A stretch of DNA of 33,738 nt from Dyella monticola (GTDB taxonomy: Bacteria; Pseudomonadota; Gammaproteobacteria; Xanthomonadales; Rhodanobacteraceae), in contig NZ_QRBE01000004.1 in NCBI RefSeq assembly GCF_003363155.1, forward strand, positions 1-33,738. Direction: 5' to 3'. The number at the start of each line of letters is the position of its first letter. The first letter of the stretch is position 1. Shown here one piece after another: positions 24,436-31,746 of the stretch. The notes under the pieces are model-generated. The model saw nothing but the letters and a program-made list of their open reading frames with translations. It was not told the origin of the DNA and searched no databases. A program made the position numbers and the translations under genes.

Positions 24436-26107
24436 CCTCGCCCACCCAGTTCATCACGACTTGCGCGACTTGTTTGGAATTTTCCTGCGCCAGCTTGCGC
24501 GCGGCGCCGATCTTTTGTTCGTACGCCATGCTCTGGATCTGCGGCGAGGTGATGCGCACCGGATCTTCACGCTCATCGTCGGCGATGCGCACGGAAACGG
24601 TCGGCACGGGACCCGCCAGCGCCGGCATCGGCTCGGGCGCGCGCAGCAGACCTTTCAATAGCGGACGCAGCAAGCCGAAGGCGATCAGCACGGCAATGAG
24701 AATGCCTGCGCCCTGCTTGATCAGATCCAGCATGCCAGGCCGCTCCCAGAACGGTTGGGCAGCGGGTTCGGCGGTGTCGACCGGCGTATCGGAGAAGGCC
24801 TGGTTGATCACGCTTACGCTATCGCCGCGCTGCGCATCGAAGCCGACCACGTTCTTGGTGAGATCGGTCAGATGCTGCAGCTCCTGAGCAGAGAGTGGAA
24901 TGCTCTTGCCTTTGCCGTCGGGCGCGGGCTGGTTATCCACCACCACGGCGACCGTCATGCGCACCAGGCGGCCGGCGGGATCGCTCACATGGCTGATGGT
25001 GCGACCCAACTCGTAGTTGCGGGTAGAACTGGATGAGGTATCGGTGGGCGTGGATGCCGTCTTGGTGGCGTTGCTTGCCGTGGCATTGGCGGCCGGCGGC
25101 GTGCCTGCATTGGGCTTGGCGGCAGTGGGTTGCGCCACGGTGTTCGGCGGTTGATTGCTTAGCGCGCCGGCGACTTCGCCAGCGCCACCGTCGTCGTGTT
25201 TCTGTTCGCTGCTGGTCTGCTCGCTGCGCAGCGCGGGGTTGGCGCCGTCGTAGCTTTCACTGGCTTTTTCGGTCTGGCTGAAATCCAGTGCCACATCCAC
25301 TTGCGCACGCACGCGGCCTTCGCCCACCAAGGGTGTCAGCAGGTTTTCGATGCGTTGCGCGTAGCTGTTTTCCATCATCGTGGCCAGGCGCATGCGTGTA
25401 TCGCCCACCGCGCCGGGGCTGTCGGGATCGGAGACCGTGAGCAGCGTGCCTTCCTGATCGACCACCGACACTTGCGAGGGATCCAGATCCGGCACGCTGG
25501 CCGACACCAGGTGCACGATCGCCTGCACCTGACTGTTGTCGAGCTGGCGGCCGGGATACAGCGTCAACAGCACCGATGCGCTGGCCGGATGATTGTCGCG
25601 AATGAACGCGGACGTCTTGGGCAACGCCAGGTGCACGCGCGCGGCGCGCACGAACTGCAGGCCGGCGATGGTGTTGCCGAGGTCCGTTTCCAGCATCTCG
25701 CGGTAATGCGTGCTTTCGGCCAGGTCACTCATGCCGAACGGCGAATCGCTTTGCGGCATCGTGGCGCCGGCGGTACTGCCTTGCGGCAGGCCCTGGGCGG
25801 CGAGCTTGATGCGCGTATCGGCGAGCGCGTCGGCCGGTACGGAGATGGATGCACCATCGGCACCAAGACGGAACGGTGTATTGCTGGCCTGCAGGGCTTG
25901 CGTCACCGCCGCGGCATCTTTCGGATCGAGCCCCGCATACAACAATGCGAAGTTGGGGCCGCGCGACCAGAGCACGATGCCCACGCCAAGCGCAACGGCA
26001 GCGGCAACACCCACCAGCGTCAGGAGCAGGCGCGTGGTGGGGTTGCGCAGCAGCATCTTGAGCTGATCCGGGCGCGAATTGGCAGGTGTGGGCAGGGTGT
26101 CGGCCAT
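24425..26107 (-). CDS. fliF: Flagellar MS-ring protein FliF
   Basis: A 560-residue protein that forms the MS ring in the inner membrane. Membrane helices lie at about residues 27-47 ('LLLTLVGVAAAVALGVGIVLW') and 455-475 ('LIKQGAGILIAVLIAFGLLRP'). Between them is the YscJ-like periplasmic part ('NFALLYAGLDPKDAAAVTQAL', 'VRAARVHLALPKTSAFIRDNHPASASVLLTLYPGRQL') and a 100-residue low-complexity loop. The C-terminus, 'KIGAARKLAQENSKQVAQVVMNWVGED', is the FliG-binding tail. No good ribosome site is seen before ATG 26107. The gap to fliE holds a repeat pair. Confidence 0.96.
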   Translation of the reverse strand: MADTLPTPANSRPDQLKMLLRNPTTRLLLTLVGVAAAVALGVGIVLWSRGPNFALLYAGLDPKDAAAVTQALQASNTPFRLGADGASISVPADALADTRIKLAAQGLPQGSTAGATMPQSDSPFGMSDLAESTHYREMLETDLGNTIAGLQFVRAARVHLALPKTSAFIRDNHPASASVLLTLYPGRQLDNSQVQAIVHLVSASVPDLDPSQVSVVDQEGTLLTVSDPDSPGAVGDTRMRLATMMENSYAQRIENLLTPLVGEGRVRAQVDVALDFSQTEKASESYDGANPALRSEQTSSEQKHDDGGAGEVAGALSNQPPNTVAQPTAAKPNAGTPPAANATASNATKTASTPTDTSSSSTRNYELGRTISHVSDPAGRLVRMTVAVVVDNQPAPDGKGKSIPLSAQELQHLTDLTKNVVGFDAQRGDSVSVINQAFSDTPVDTAEPAAQPFWERPGMLDLIKQGAGILIAVLIAFGLLRPLLKGLLRAPEPMPALAGPVPTVSVRIADDEREDPVRITSPQIQSMAYEQKIGAARKLAQENSKQVAQVVMNWVGEDGS

Positions 26108-26133
26108 GGGGATTCGTCAGGAGTTATGCGATG

Positions 26134-26291
26134 ACTCCCTCTCCGCTTCGGAGAGAGGGTTGGAGTAAGGGTCCGCTCTTGAGATGACGATGGAAGCCGC
26201 GACGGGTGGTTGCATGGATGGTCTGCATTCGCGGCTTCTTCGCAAGATGGCCCCCTCGACTCCAGCCCTCTCGCCGAAACGCAGAGGGAGT
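26134..26291. repeat. Inverted-repeat pair in the fliF-fliE gap
   Basis: Arms of 33 bases (26134-26166 and 26259-26291) pair with four mismatches. Each has the inner palindrome CCCTCTC...GAGAGGG and the flank GGAGT. The centre (26167-26258) shows no gene. The sequence family differs from the CCTCCCCTGC elements. Confidence 0.85.
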
Positions 26292-26298
26292 ACGTGCA

Positions 26299-26643
26299 TC
26301 AAACCGGCATGTTCATGATCGTGGTGTACGCATCGACCAGCTTGTTGCGCACTTCCACCAAACCGCGAAACGCAAGATCGGCGGTTTGTCCGGCGATCGA
26401 CGTCTTGACCAGGTCAGCGCCCGGATCGCCACGCTCGAACGCGCTCGATTGCGCCTGCGCGTCGTTCTGCTGCGCGGCGACGGCACCGATGGATTGCTTG
26501 AACAGCGTCGCGAAGTTCGCGCCCGCGCTGTTGGTCGATGTGGCTGACGAGGTGATTCCCGTTGCCGAGCTCATCCCATCCGATGCTTGCGCGCTGAGCG
26601 CGCGCATTTGCGAAAGCACATTGTTGACGTCGATCTGAGTCAT
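26299..26643 (-). CDS. fliE: Flagellar hook-basal body adaptor FliE
   Basis: A 114-residue protein that joins the MS ring to the rod. ATG 26643 gives 'MTQIDVNNVLSQMRALSAQ'; the frame extends ten codons upstream without a better site. The C-terminal half is the family core: 'ANFATLFKQSIGAVAAQQNDAQAQSSAFERGDPGADLVKTSIAGQTADLAFRGLVEVRNKLVDAYTTIMNMPV', including the closing 'Y-x-x-I-M-x-M-x-V'. It is the first gene of the fliEFGHIJK operon, with a sigma-54 promoter just upstream, inside the end of fleQ. Confidence 0.95.
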   Translation of the reverse strand: MTQIDVNNVLSQMRALSAQASDGMSSATGITSSATSTNSAGANFATLFKQSIGAVAAQQNDAQAQSSAFERGDPGADLVKTSIAGQTADLAFRGLVEVRNKLVDAYTTIMNMPV

Positions 26644-26679
26644 GTCGGTTTTCCAACGCGTGACGGGCCACAAGGTACG

Positions 26680-28143
26680 TTAAGCAACCGCCGTGCCACT
26701 GTGCGGCGAGGTATCGCTACCACGACAAGCCGATTGCAAACCGTACTTGCGCAGCTTTTCCACCAGCGTGGTGCGCTGCATGTGCAACAGTTTCGCTGCA
26801 TGCGCGACCACGCCGTCGGTAACGTCAAGCGCTTGGCGGATCAAACCCACTTCGATGTCGGCCAGGTGATCCTTCAAGTCCACGCCGCCTTCGGGCAGCA
26901 TCACTTCGGTATCGAGCACGCTGCGGGTGTGCGAGGCGGCGGGCTTGACCTGTCCGTCGAACATCGCGCGCACCAGGCTGCCGCTGGCTTCGTCGATCGG
27001 TTGCATGCCACGGTATTTTTCCGGCAGATCGGTCGCGCGCACTTCGCTGTTCGGATAAAGAATGGCCAGGCGTTCCACCAGATTGGAAAGCTCGCGTACG
27101 TTGCCAGGCCATGTGTGCTGGCGCAGGGCCTGCATCGCGCTGCCGCTGAAGCGCACACTGTTGAGGCCGCGGCGGTGCAGGCGCTGGTTGAATTCGGCGA
27201 TCAGCTCGGGCATGTCCTCCAGGTGCTCGCGCAGCGGCGGCATCTCCAGCGGAAACACACTCAGGCGGTAGTAGAGATCTTCACGGAAGCGGCCGTCGGC
27301 GGTGGATTGCTCCAGGTTACGGTGCGTGGCGGCAATGATGCGCACGTCGCAGCGCTGCGTCCGGTTGCTGCCTACGCGCTCGTACATGCGCTCTTGCAGC
27401 ACGCGCAGCAGTTTCACTTGCATCGGCAGGCTCATGTCGCCGATTTCGTCGAGGAACAGCGTGCCGCCCTCGGCCATTTCGAAACGACCCTTGCGGGTGC
27501 TGATGGCGCCGGTGAATGCACCTTTCTCGTGGCCGAATAATTCACTTTCCAGCAGTTCCGCCGGAATGGCGCCGCAGTTGATCGCCACGAACGGTTTGTC
27601 GCGGCGCGGCGAGCAGTCATGAATGGCACGCGCCACCATTTCCTTGCCGGTACCCGATTCACCCAACACCAGCACGCTGGAATCGAACGGCGACACCTGA
27701 CGGATCAGTGCATTGACGCGACCCATGGCCGAGGAGCTGCCGACCAGGCGCAGCGGCGCCGCCGGCTGGGTGCTGGCGCGTAGCGAGGGCGCGCGGCGCA
27801 CGGCTTCGGCCAGGCGTTCGTAGCGCAGCGGAAAATCCAGTACTTCAAGTTGCGCCGCGCACGCGGAACCGCCCTTGGTCAGGCGCTCCAATTGCGGCGA
27901 GTCCGAACCGACCAGGACCAGCAGCTGCTCGGCCGGCACGTCCAGCGAGGCCAATACGCGATCGCACAGCTGCTCATCGTCGATGCTGCCGATGTACACC
28001 GCACGCCAATCGTGCGTCGTCGAATCGATCGGAACGTTTGCATCCCATCGCTGCGGCACAAAACCCATGAACTGCATGGCAGAGGTCACGATGTCTGCGC
28101 GTGTTCCGTTGGATTCGACGATGAGTACATTGCTGTTTGGCAT
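26680..28143 (-). CDS. fleQ: Flagellar master regulator FleQ (sigma-54-dependent activator)
   Basis: A 487-residue enhancer-binding protein. ATG 28143 begins the FleQ N-terminal domain ('MPNSNVLIVESNGTRADIVTSAMQFMGF'), a receiver-like fold without a phosphorylatable Asp. The AAA+ domain has Walker A 'GESGTGKEMVARAIH', the sigma-54 contact 'GAFTGA', Walker B 'GGTLFLDEIGDM', and 'WPGNVRELSNLVERLAIL'. The C-terminal Fis-type helix-turn-helix is 'GVVAHAAKLLHMQRTTLVEKLRKYGL'. Before the AAA+ domain the c-di-GMP-contacting LFRS motif of Pseudomonas FleQ is replaced by 'PLRLVG'. The frame is open 75 codons upstream, but that part does not look like FleQ. The last codons hold the fliE promoter. Confidence 0.95.
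   Translation of the reverse strand: MPNSNVLIVESNGTRADIVTSAMQFMGFVPQRWDANVPIDSTTHDWRAVYIGSIDDEQLCDRVLASLDVPAEQLLVLVGSDSPQLERLTKGGSACAAQLEVLDFPLRYERLAEAVRRAPSLRASTQPAAPLRLVGSSSAMGRVNALIRQVSPFDSSVLVLGESGTGKEMVARAIHDCSPRRDKPFVAINCGAIPAELLESELFGHEKGAFTGAISTRKGRFEMAEGGTLFLDEIGDMSLPMQVKLLRVLQERMYERVGSNRTQRCDVRIIAATHRNLEQSTADGRFREDLYYRLSVFPLEMPPLREHLEDMPELIAEFNQRLHRRGLNSVRFSGSAMQALRQHTWPGNVRELSNLVERLAILYPNSEVRATDLPEKYRGMQPIDEASGSLVRAMFDGQVKPAASHTRSVLDTEVMLPEGGVDLKDHLADIEVGLIRQALDVTDGVVAHAAKLLHMQRTTLVEKLRKYGLQSACRGSDTSPHSGTAVA
26684..26698 (-). promoter_or_regulatory. Sigma-54 promoter for the fliE operon, inside the 3' end of fleQ
   Basis: On the minus strand it reads TGGCAC-GGCGG-TTGC, a consensus -24/-12 element, 41 bases before fliE. 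It overlaps the last five or so codons of fleQ. Its near identity to the fliL promoter supports joint control by FleQ. Confidence 0.9.
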
Positions 28144-28504
28144 GAGCACGAGTCCTGCTGTTACTGCGACTGCTGTCCAACACCGACACTTTGTCCCCAA
28201 GTCGTGTTGTCCCCTGTGCGCCACGGATCCGTCGCGGCACGTGTCATGATCCAGGCAAGAAGAACGCCAAAATTTTTGCGGCATGCCCGGCCGTGCGATG
28301 CGTCGCGCATGCGACGTGACGGATTTCGCGCACGTGAAGTCGACCGCTTCACATTTGTGTGTCGACAAAGAAACCGTTTACATCAAGGGTTTAGATCGAT
28401 ATTGCCGAGCGGCGCAACGGGTGGTTCAGCCCGGTGGCATGACGATCGACACATAGGCATGTCGAAACATCGGCGAGGTTGGATGTCTCACGACGTGATT
28501 GGCA
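28144..28504. other. Non-coding region upstream of fleQ
   Basis: This stretch separates the PilZ-like gene from fleQ, so it should hold the end of one transcript and the fleQ promoter. I see no sigma-54 or sigma-28 consensus and no convincing intrinsic terminator. Several short dyads occur but none is strong. The fleQ frame stays open to 28368 without family similarity. Base composition is more AT-rich around 28350-28400. Confidence 0.5.
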
Positions 28505-29092
28505 TCACATTCTGTGTTTGCTGCCCGGCACATTTTCCGTCGAGCCTGTCAGACGTGCTTCTGCCACTTTTCGCCGGTGGTGACAAAAAACGAAACGTTC
28601 CAACCCATCTTCGACCATTTCGTTCAATTCACAAAAGTAAATGAAAGAACTTGGACCCTCTGGAGCAGGCCCGTGCAGCGCCGGAATTTCCAGCGGCAGG
28701 GCGCGGCAGGCGTCGAAATGCAGACGCACAAGCAGGCGGCTGTCAGCCGGCACGACCGATCGAGGAGCGAGCAGACCGACGGCGTTGAACTTCACCGTGT
28801 GGCGTGGCGGCAGCAGCATGGAGGGCATCAGCAGGCGGTCGACGATGTCCAGCAATACGTTGATCTTGCTGTCCATGCGCTGCAGCTCCTGCATGACGGG
28901 GTTATCGTCGTCATTCCCTGTGTCGGCGCGTCGCTCATCGAGCGATGCCAGCGTGCGCAGCACATGCAGATTGCGCTCGTTGAGACGTGCGACGGTATCG
29001 GGCATGGGTTGAAACGGCTCGACGGCCACGTGAAGGCTGCCTTCGAAGGCCATGCGTTCGGAGAACTGCTGCCATTTTTCATCTGTATGCAT
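28505..29092 (-). CDS. PilZ-like domain protein with a central coiled coil
   Basis: A 195-residue cytosolic protein. ATG 29092 ('MHTDEKWQQFSERMAFEGSLHVAVEPFQPM') is preferred; the open frame upstream runs through a palindromic repeat and is unlikely to be coding. A heptad-rich stretch 'NPVMQELQRMDSKINVLLDIVDRLL' (about residues 90-115) precedes a beta-rich region ('TVKFNAVGLLAPRSVVPADSRLLVRLHF'). The canonical c-di-GMP motifs of PilZ (RxxxR and D/NxSxxG) are absent. The layout resembles the coiled-coil PilZ type described from Xanthomonas (XC6012-like), which lacks c-di-GMP binding residues. That match is by memory and is the least certain part. It follows fliT and precedes fleQ. Confidence 0.65.
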   Translation of the reverse strand: MHTDEKWQQFSERMAFEGSLHVAVEPFQPMPDTVARLNERNLHVLRTLASLDERRADTGNDDDNPVMQELQRMDSKINVLLDIVDRLLMPSMLLPPRHTVKFNAVGLLAPRSVVPADSRLLVRLHFDACRALPLEIPALHGPAPEGPSSFIYFCELNEMVEDGLERFVFCHHRRKVAEARLTGSTENVPGSKHRM

Positions 29093-29224
29093 GAAACCGC
29101 TCCCGGTGCCGCGCGACGATGGCATTTTGGCGGCAGGCTGGATGTATTCATAACGCGTGCCATGAAGCCATGGACCGCTGTCGGGCCGCTTGGTGGTCTG
29201 GCTGAAACGCTCATCTTGCTCGAA

Positions 29225-29252
29225 CGTCATTCCGGCGAAGGCCGAAATGACG
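29225..29252. repeat. Short palindromic repeat upstream of the PilZ-like gene
   Basis: CGTCATT (29225-29231) pairs with AATGACG (29246-29252) around a CCGGCGAAGGCCG centre. The core recalls the CGTCATTCCCGCG repeat at 14.76 kb. No other feature is seen in the 29093-29313 gap. Confidence 0.7.
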
Positions 29253-29313
29253 GCTGGGCAAGAGGGACGCTTATGCCGGGGCAAAGACCCGCCTCACCGC
29301 GATAGCAGTAGTC

Positions 29314-29619
29314 CTACCTCGACGACGAGATATAGCTGCGCAGCGCACGATGGTTGTAGTGATGTTGCTCCAGCTGCTGCTTGAACGTCGCGCGGGCCGC
29401 TTCGGCATGCGCCAGCAGCGTCTGGTTGTGCCGGCGCAGCGCGGCAACGATCTGGCGATCGTTTTCGTTCAGCGGTCCGGCGCGGCGCTGGTGCAAGTGG
29501 CGCTCCCGTTCGGCGTCCAGCTGGCTGACGCGATCCCAGTTGCTGCCTGCGGCGGCATCGAGCATTTCGAGGGTGAGCTGCAGTGCGCGCTCAAGATTCG
29601 CGGGTGCCGCTTCATTCAT
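29314..29619 (-). CDS. fliT: FliT-like flagellar chaperone
   Basis: A 101-residue helical protein. The N-terminal part 'LERALQLTLEMLDAAAGSNWDRVSQLDAERERHL' has the FliT pattern (an aromatic-acidic 'W-D-x-V/L-x-x-L-D/E-x-E-R' helix), and the rest is a second helix pair. FliT is the chaperone for the filament cap FliD. Its start overlaps the fliS stop by ATGA and it is in a fliD-fliS-fliT order, which supports the call. FliT proteins diverge quickly, so similarity alone is modest. Confidence 0.8.
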   Translation of the reverse strand: MNEAAPANLERALQLTLEMLDAAAGSNWDRVSQLDAERERHLHQRRAGPLNENDRQIVAALRRHNQTLLAHAEAARATFKQQLEQHHYNHRALRSYISSSR

Positions 29620-30044
29620 GGCGTAACGGCCGTGAGTTTGCCCTGCTCGGCCAGGTATTGGCCGCGAATGGCGTGCCAGGCTTCGCGGATCGGCTTGATC
29701 AGCCGCTCGCTTTCGTCCAGCGCGCGCAGGTCGTCGTTGAGCTGGGCATGGATCAAGCGGCGGCCGATGTAGTCGTACAGCGCATCCAGCCGACCCGTGA
29801 GAACAGGCTCCACGCCGTGATCGAGGCTGCGGCGCAGCTCGCCCAGAATGCCGATCGCCTTGGCGAACGCCTGTCCCTTGGCGGGAATGTCCTTATGCAG
29901 GATATGGCCCTTCGCCTGGTTGATCCGGTCGACCAATCCATCCAGAAGCATGGCGATCAACTGGTGCCGGTCGGCCCCTTCGACGCTGCCCTGAGCCTTG
30001 GTCTGGCGATACAGCGCACTTGCATTTCGCATCGCATAGCTCAT
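29616..30044 (-). CDS. fliS: Flagellin export chaperone FliS
   Basis: A 142-residue helical protein that binds the flagellin C-terminus before export. The start 'MSYAMRNASALYRQTKAQGSVEGADRHQLIAMLLDGLVDRINQAKGHI' is typical: the family pattern Y-x-x-x-x-x-x-S-x-x-x-L-I-x-M-L-x-D-G-x. Later helices include 'FAKAIGILGELRRSLDH' and 'LDALYDYIGRRLIHAQLNDDLRAL'. Ribosome site AGGAGAAGG lies about ten bases upstream. It is 25 bases past fliD and overlaps fliT. Confidence 0.94.
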   Translation of the reverse strand: MSYAMRNASALYRQTKAQGSVEGADRHQLIAMLLDGLVDRINQAKGHILHKDIPAKGQAFAKAIGILGELRRSLDHGVEPVLTGRLDALYDYIGRRLIHAQLNDDLRALDESERLIKPIREAWHAIRGQYLAEQGKLTAVTP

Positions 30045-30069
30045 GGTGCTTGATCCTTCTCCTCACGAA

Positions 30070-31554
30070 TTAGCTGCTGCTACTGCTTTGTTTTTCGAGT
30101 TCGGTCAGATATGAACTGGTGTTATTGAGCGAAGACATCAACGTATCCAGGCTCGTGTACTGCTTGACGAGCTGCTGCTGGTAGGTGGCCATGCGCGTGT
30201 TGAGCGCGGTCTGCTGGGTGGCCAGGTTGCTCACATCGGAATTCAGATCGTTGATGCGTGTTGCGAGGATGCCGCTGGAACTGTTGTAGTTGGTGACCAG
30301 GCCGCTCAACTGCGTGGCGATGCCATTACTGCTCGCAAACAGGTTCTGCACGGTCGAAGGACTGCTGCTGAGTGCGTTGTCGAGCGTTTCGGTATTCAGC
30401 GACAGGCTGCCGTCGGAATTGCGTGTGATGCCCAGCGATGCCAGGCTGCCGATGCTGTTGCCCTTGACGGTGCTGCTCATCACTTCCGACAGCTGATTCT
30501 GGATCGAATTGAGCGTCGGATCGCCGAGCAGCACGCCAGCCTGCCCGGTGGAGGTGTTGTAGCTGGCCAGCTCGCTCACTTCGCTGTTGTAGGTGTTGTA
30601 CGCGGTGACGAAATCATTGACCGCCGTGCTGATCGGCGTCGTGCTTTGCGCAACCGTCAGGGTGGAGCTGCCGGTGGAGGTGAGATCCATCGTGACGCCG
30701 GTCAGTGCACCGGTGACATCGTTGCTAGCGCTGGTTACCGGAATACCGTCCACGGTGAGCTCGGCATTCTGCGCCGCGCCTGTACCGGGTGAATTGAGCT
30801 GGCTCGCCAGCGCGGTAAGTCCGCTGCTGCTATCGCTGCCGGCACTGACGGTGAAGGCGTTGGCGGTGCCCGTTTCGGTGGAGGTGAGCACCAGCTGTTC
30901 GCCGTTGTTGCCTGCCACCACTGACGCGGTGACACCCGGATTATCGCTGGCGTTATTGATATTGGTGGCGATGGTTTCCAGGTCGTCGGTCGAGGACACC
31001 GTCAAATCCATGGAGTTTTTACCCACGGTGATATCCAAAGAACCGCCGCCGACCGCCGCGCCGCTGCTGACGGGGCTGCTGATGCTGGTCTGCGCCGTCG
31101 CCAGCTGGCTGACGTCGATACTGTAGCTGCCGGGCGACGCATCGGGCAGCGTGGTCGCCGTGCCGACACCGCTGGCCGACGTGCTGTTGGCGGAAAACGT
31201 GGCGTCGTATGTCTGGTAGGTTGTGCTGGAGGTGAGCTCCGACAGCGCCGTCTGCAGGCCAGTGAGCGCGGTGCTGAGTGCGGACAATCCGGCGATCTGC
31301 GCGTTGTCGCTATTGGTCTGATTGGTGATTTGCTGTTGCGGGCCCGCTTCGGACGCACTCACCAGAGCGCTGATGATCGAGCTCACATCCAGGCCCGAAC
31401 CCAAGCCCAGCGTGCTCAGCAGGCCCGTACCGGAAATGTTTGCAACCTCCGAGCCGCTGCCACCCGACGATGCGGTGCTGCCGGCGGAGCTGGAGCCGGT
31501 AATGGCGTTGGAGATCGCGCTTGCCGAACTTCCAACGCTGGAAATGCTGCTCAT
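30070..31554 (-). CDS. fliD: Flagellar filament cap protein FliD
   Basis: A 494-residue cap and adhesin protein. The coiled N-terminal part carries the FliD signature near residues 50-110 ('GLGSGLDVSSIISALVSASEAGPQQQI' and 'TALTGLQTALSEL'). The middle is Ser/Thr/Gly-rich and beta-rich, and the C-terminal part is helical with 'NDFVTAYNTYNSEVSELASYN', 'LASLGITRNSDGSLSLNTETL' and 'INDLNSDVSNLATQQTALNTRMATYQQQLVKQYTSLDTLMSSL'. GAGGT six bases before ATG 31554 fits. It is downstream of fliC and first in a fliD-S-T operon. Confidence 0.95.
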   Translation of the reverse strand: MSSISSVGSSASAISNAITGSSSAGSTASSGGSGSEVANISGTGLLSTLGLGSGLDVSSIISALVSASEAGPQQQITNQTNSDNAQIAGLSALSTALTGLQTALSELTSSTTYQTYDATFSANSTSASGVGTATTLPDASPGSYSIDVSQLATAQTSISSPVSSGAAVGGGSLDITVGKNSMDLTVSSTDDLETIATNINNASDNPGVTASVVAGNNGEQLVLTSTETGTANAFTVSAGSDSSSGLTALASQLNSPGTGAAQNAELTVDGIPVTSASNDVTGALTGVTMDLTSTGSSTLTVAQSTTPISTAVNDFVTAYNTYNSEVSELASYNTSTGQAGVLLGDPTLNSIQNQLSEVMSSTVKGNSIGSLASLGITRNSDGSLSLNTETLDNALSSSPSTVQNLFASSNGIATQLSGLVTNYNSSSGILATRINDLNSDVSNLATQQTALNTRMATYQQQLVKQYTSLDTLMSSLNNTSSYLTELEKQSSSSS

Positions 31555-31583
31555 GTGAGACCTCGCAATTCATCTTGCCGAAC

Positions 31584-31598
31584 GCAGCGGCATTGCCG
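31584..31598 (-). promoter_or_regulatory. Possible weak sigma-54 promoter upstream of fliD
   Basis: On the minus strand CGGCAATGCCGCTGC keeps the -24 GG and -12 GC at the right spacing, but other positions are poor (CGGCA instead of TGGCA). It also forms a GCGGCA/TGCCGC palindrome, which could explain it. No better sigma-54 or sigma-28 site is seen here. Confidence 0.25.
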
Positions 31599-31667
31599 CA
31601 TGCCGTCAAGCTGCTGGGAAAACACTCACGTCTCAGGTCAATGCTTTACCAGCTGCTCGTGTAAGTT

Positions 31668-31692
31668 TTCTGGCGGCGCGTGGCCGCCAGAA
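31668..31692 (-). terminator. Second hairpin behind fliC
   Basis: TTCTGGCGGC (31668-31677) pairs perfectly with GCCGCCAGAA (31683-31692) around five bases. Read leftward, AAAACTTACACG follows, so it lacks a U-run and may be a back-up or mRNA 3'-end-protecting stem. Confidence 0.6.
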
Positions 31693-31709
31693 CCCTTAGA
31701 AGCAAAATC

Positions 31710-31737
31710 CCGGCCATGGCGAGATCGCCATGGCCGG
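31710..31737 (-). terminator. Strong hairpin directly behind fliC
   Basis: Thirteen-base perfect arms, CCGGCCATGGCGA (31710-31722) and TCGCCATGGCCGG (31725-31737), with a two-base spacer, start about ten bases past the fliC stop. GGATTTTG follows in the transcribed direction, a short U-run. It is a likely terminator or stabiliser of the abundant flagellin mRNA. Confidence 0.75.
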
Positions 31738-31746
31738 TGGTACCTG

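Noticed and set aside
28144-28368. A longer fleQ start 75 codons upstream
   Set aside because: The added residues do not resemble FleQ, are Arg/Cys/His-rich, and the family N-terminus begins at 28143.
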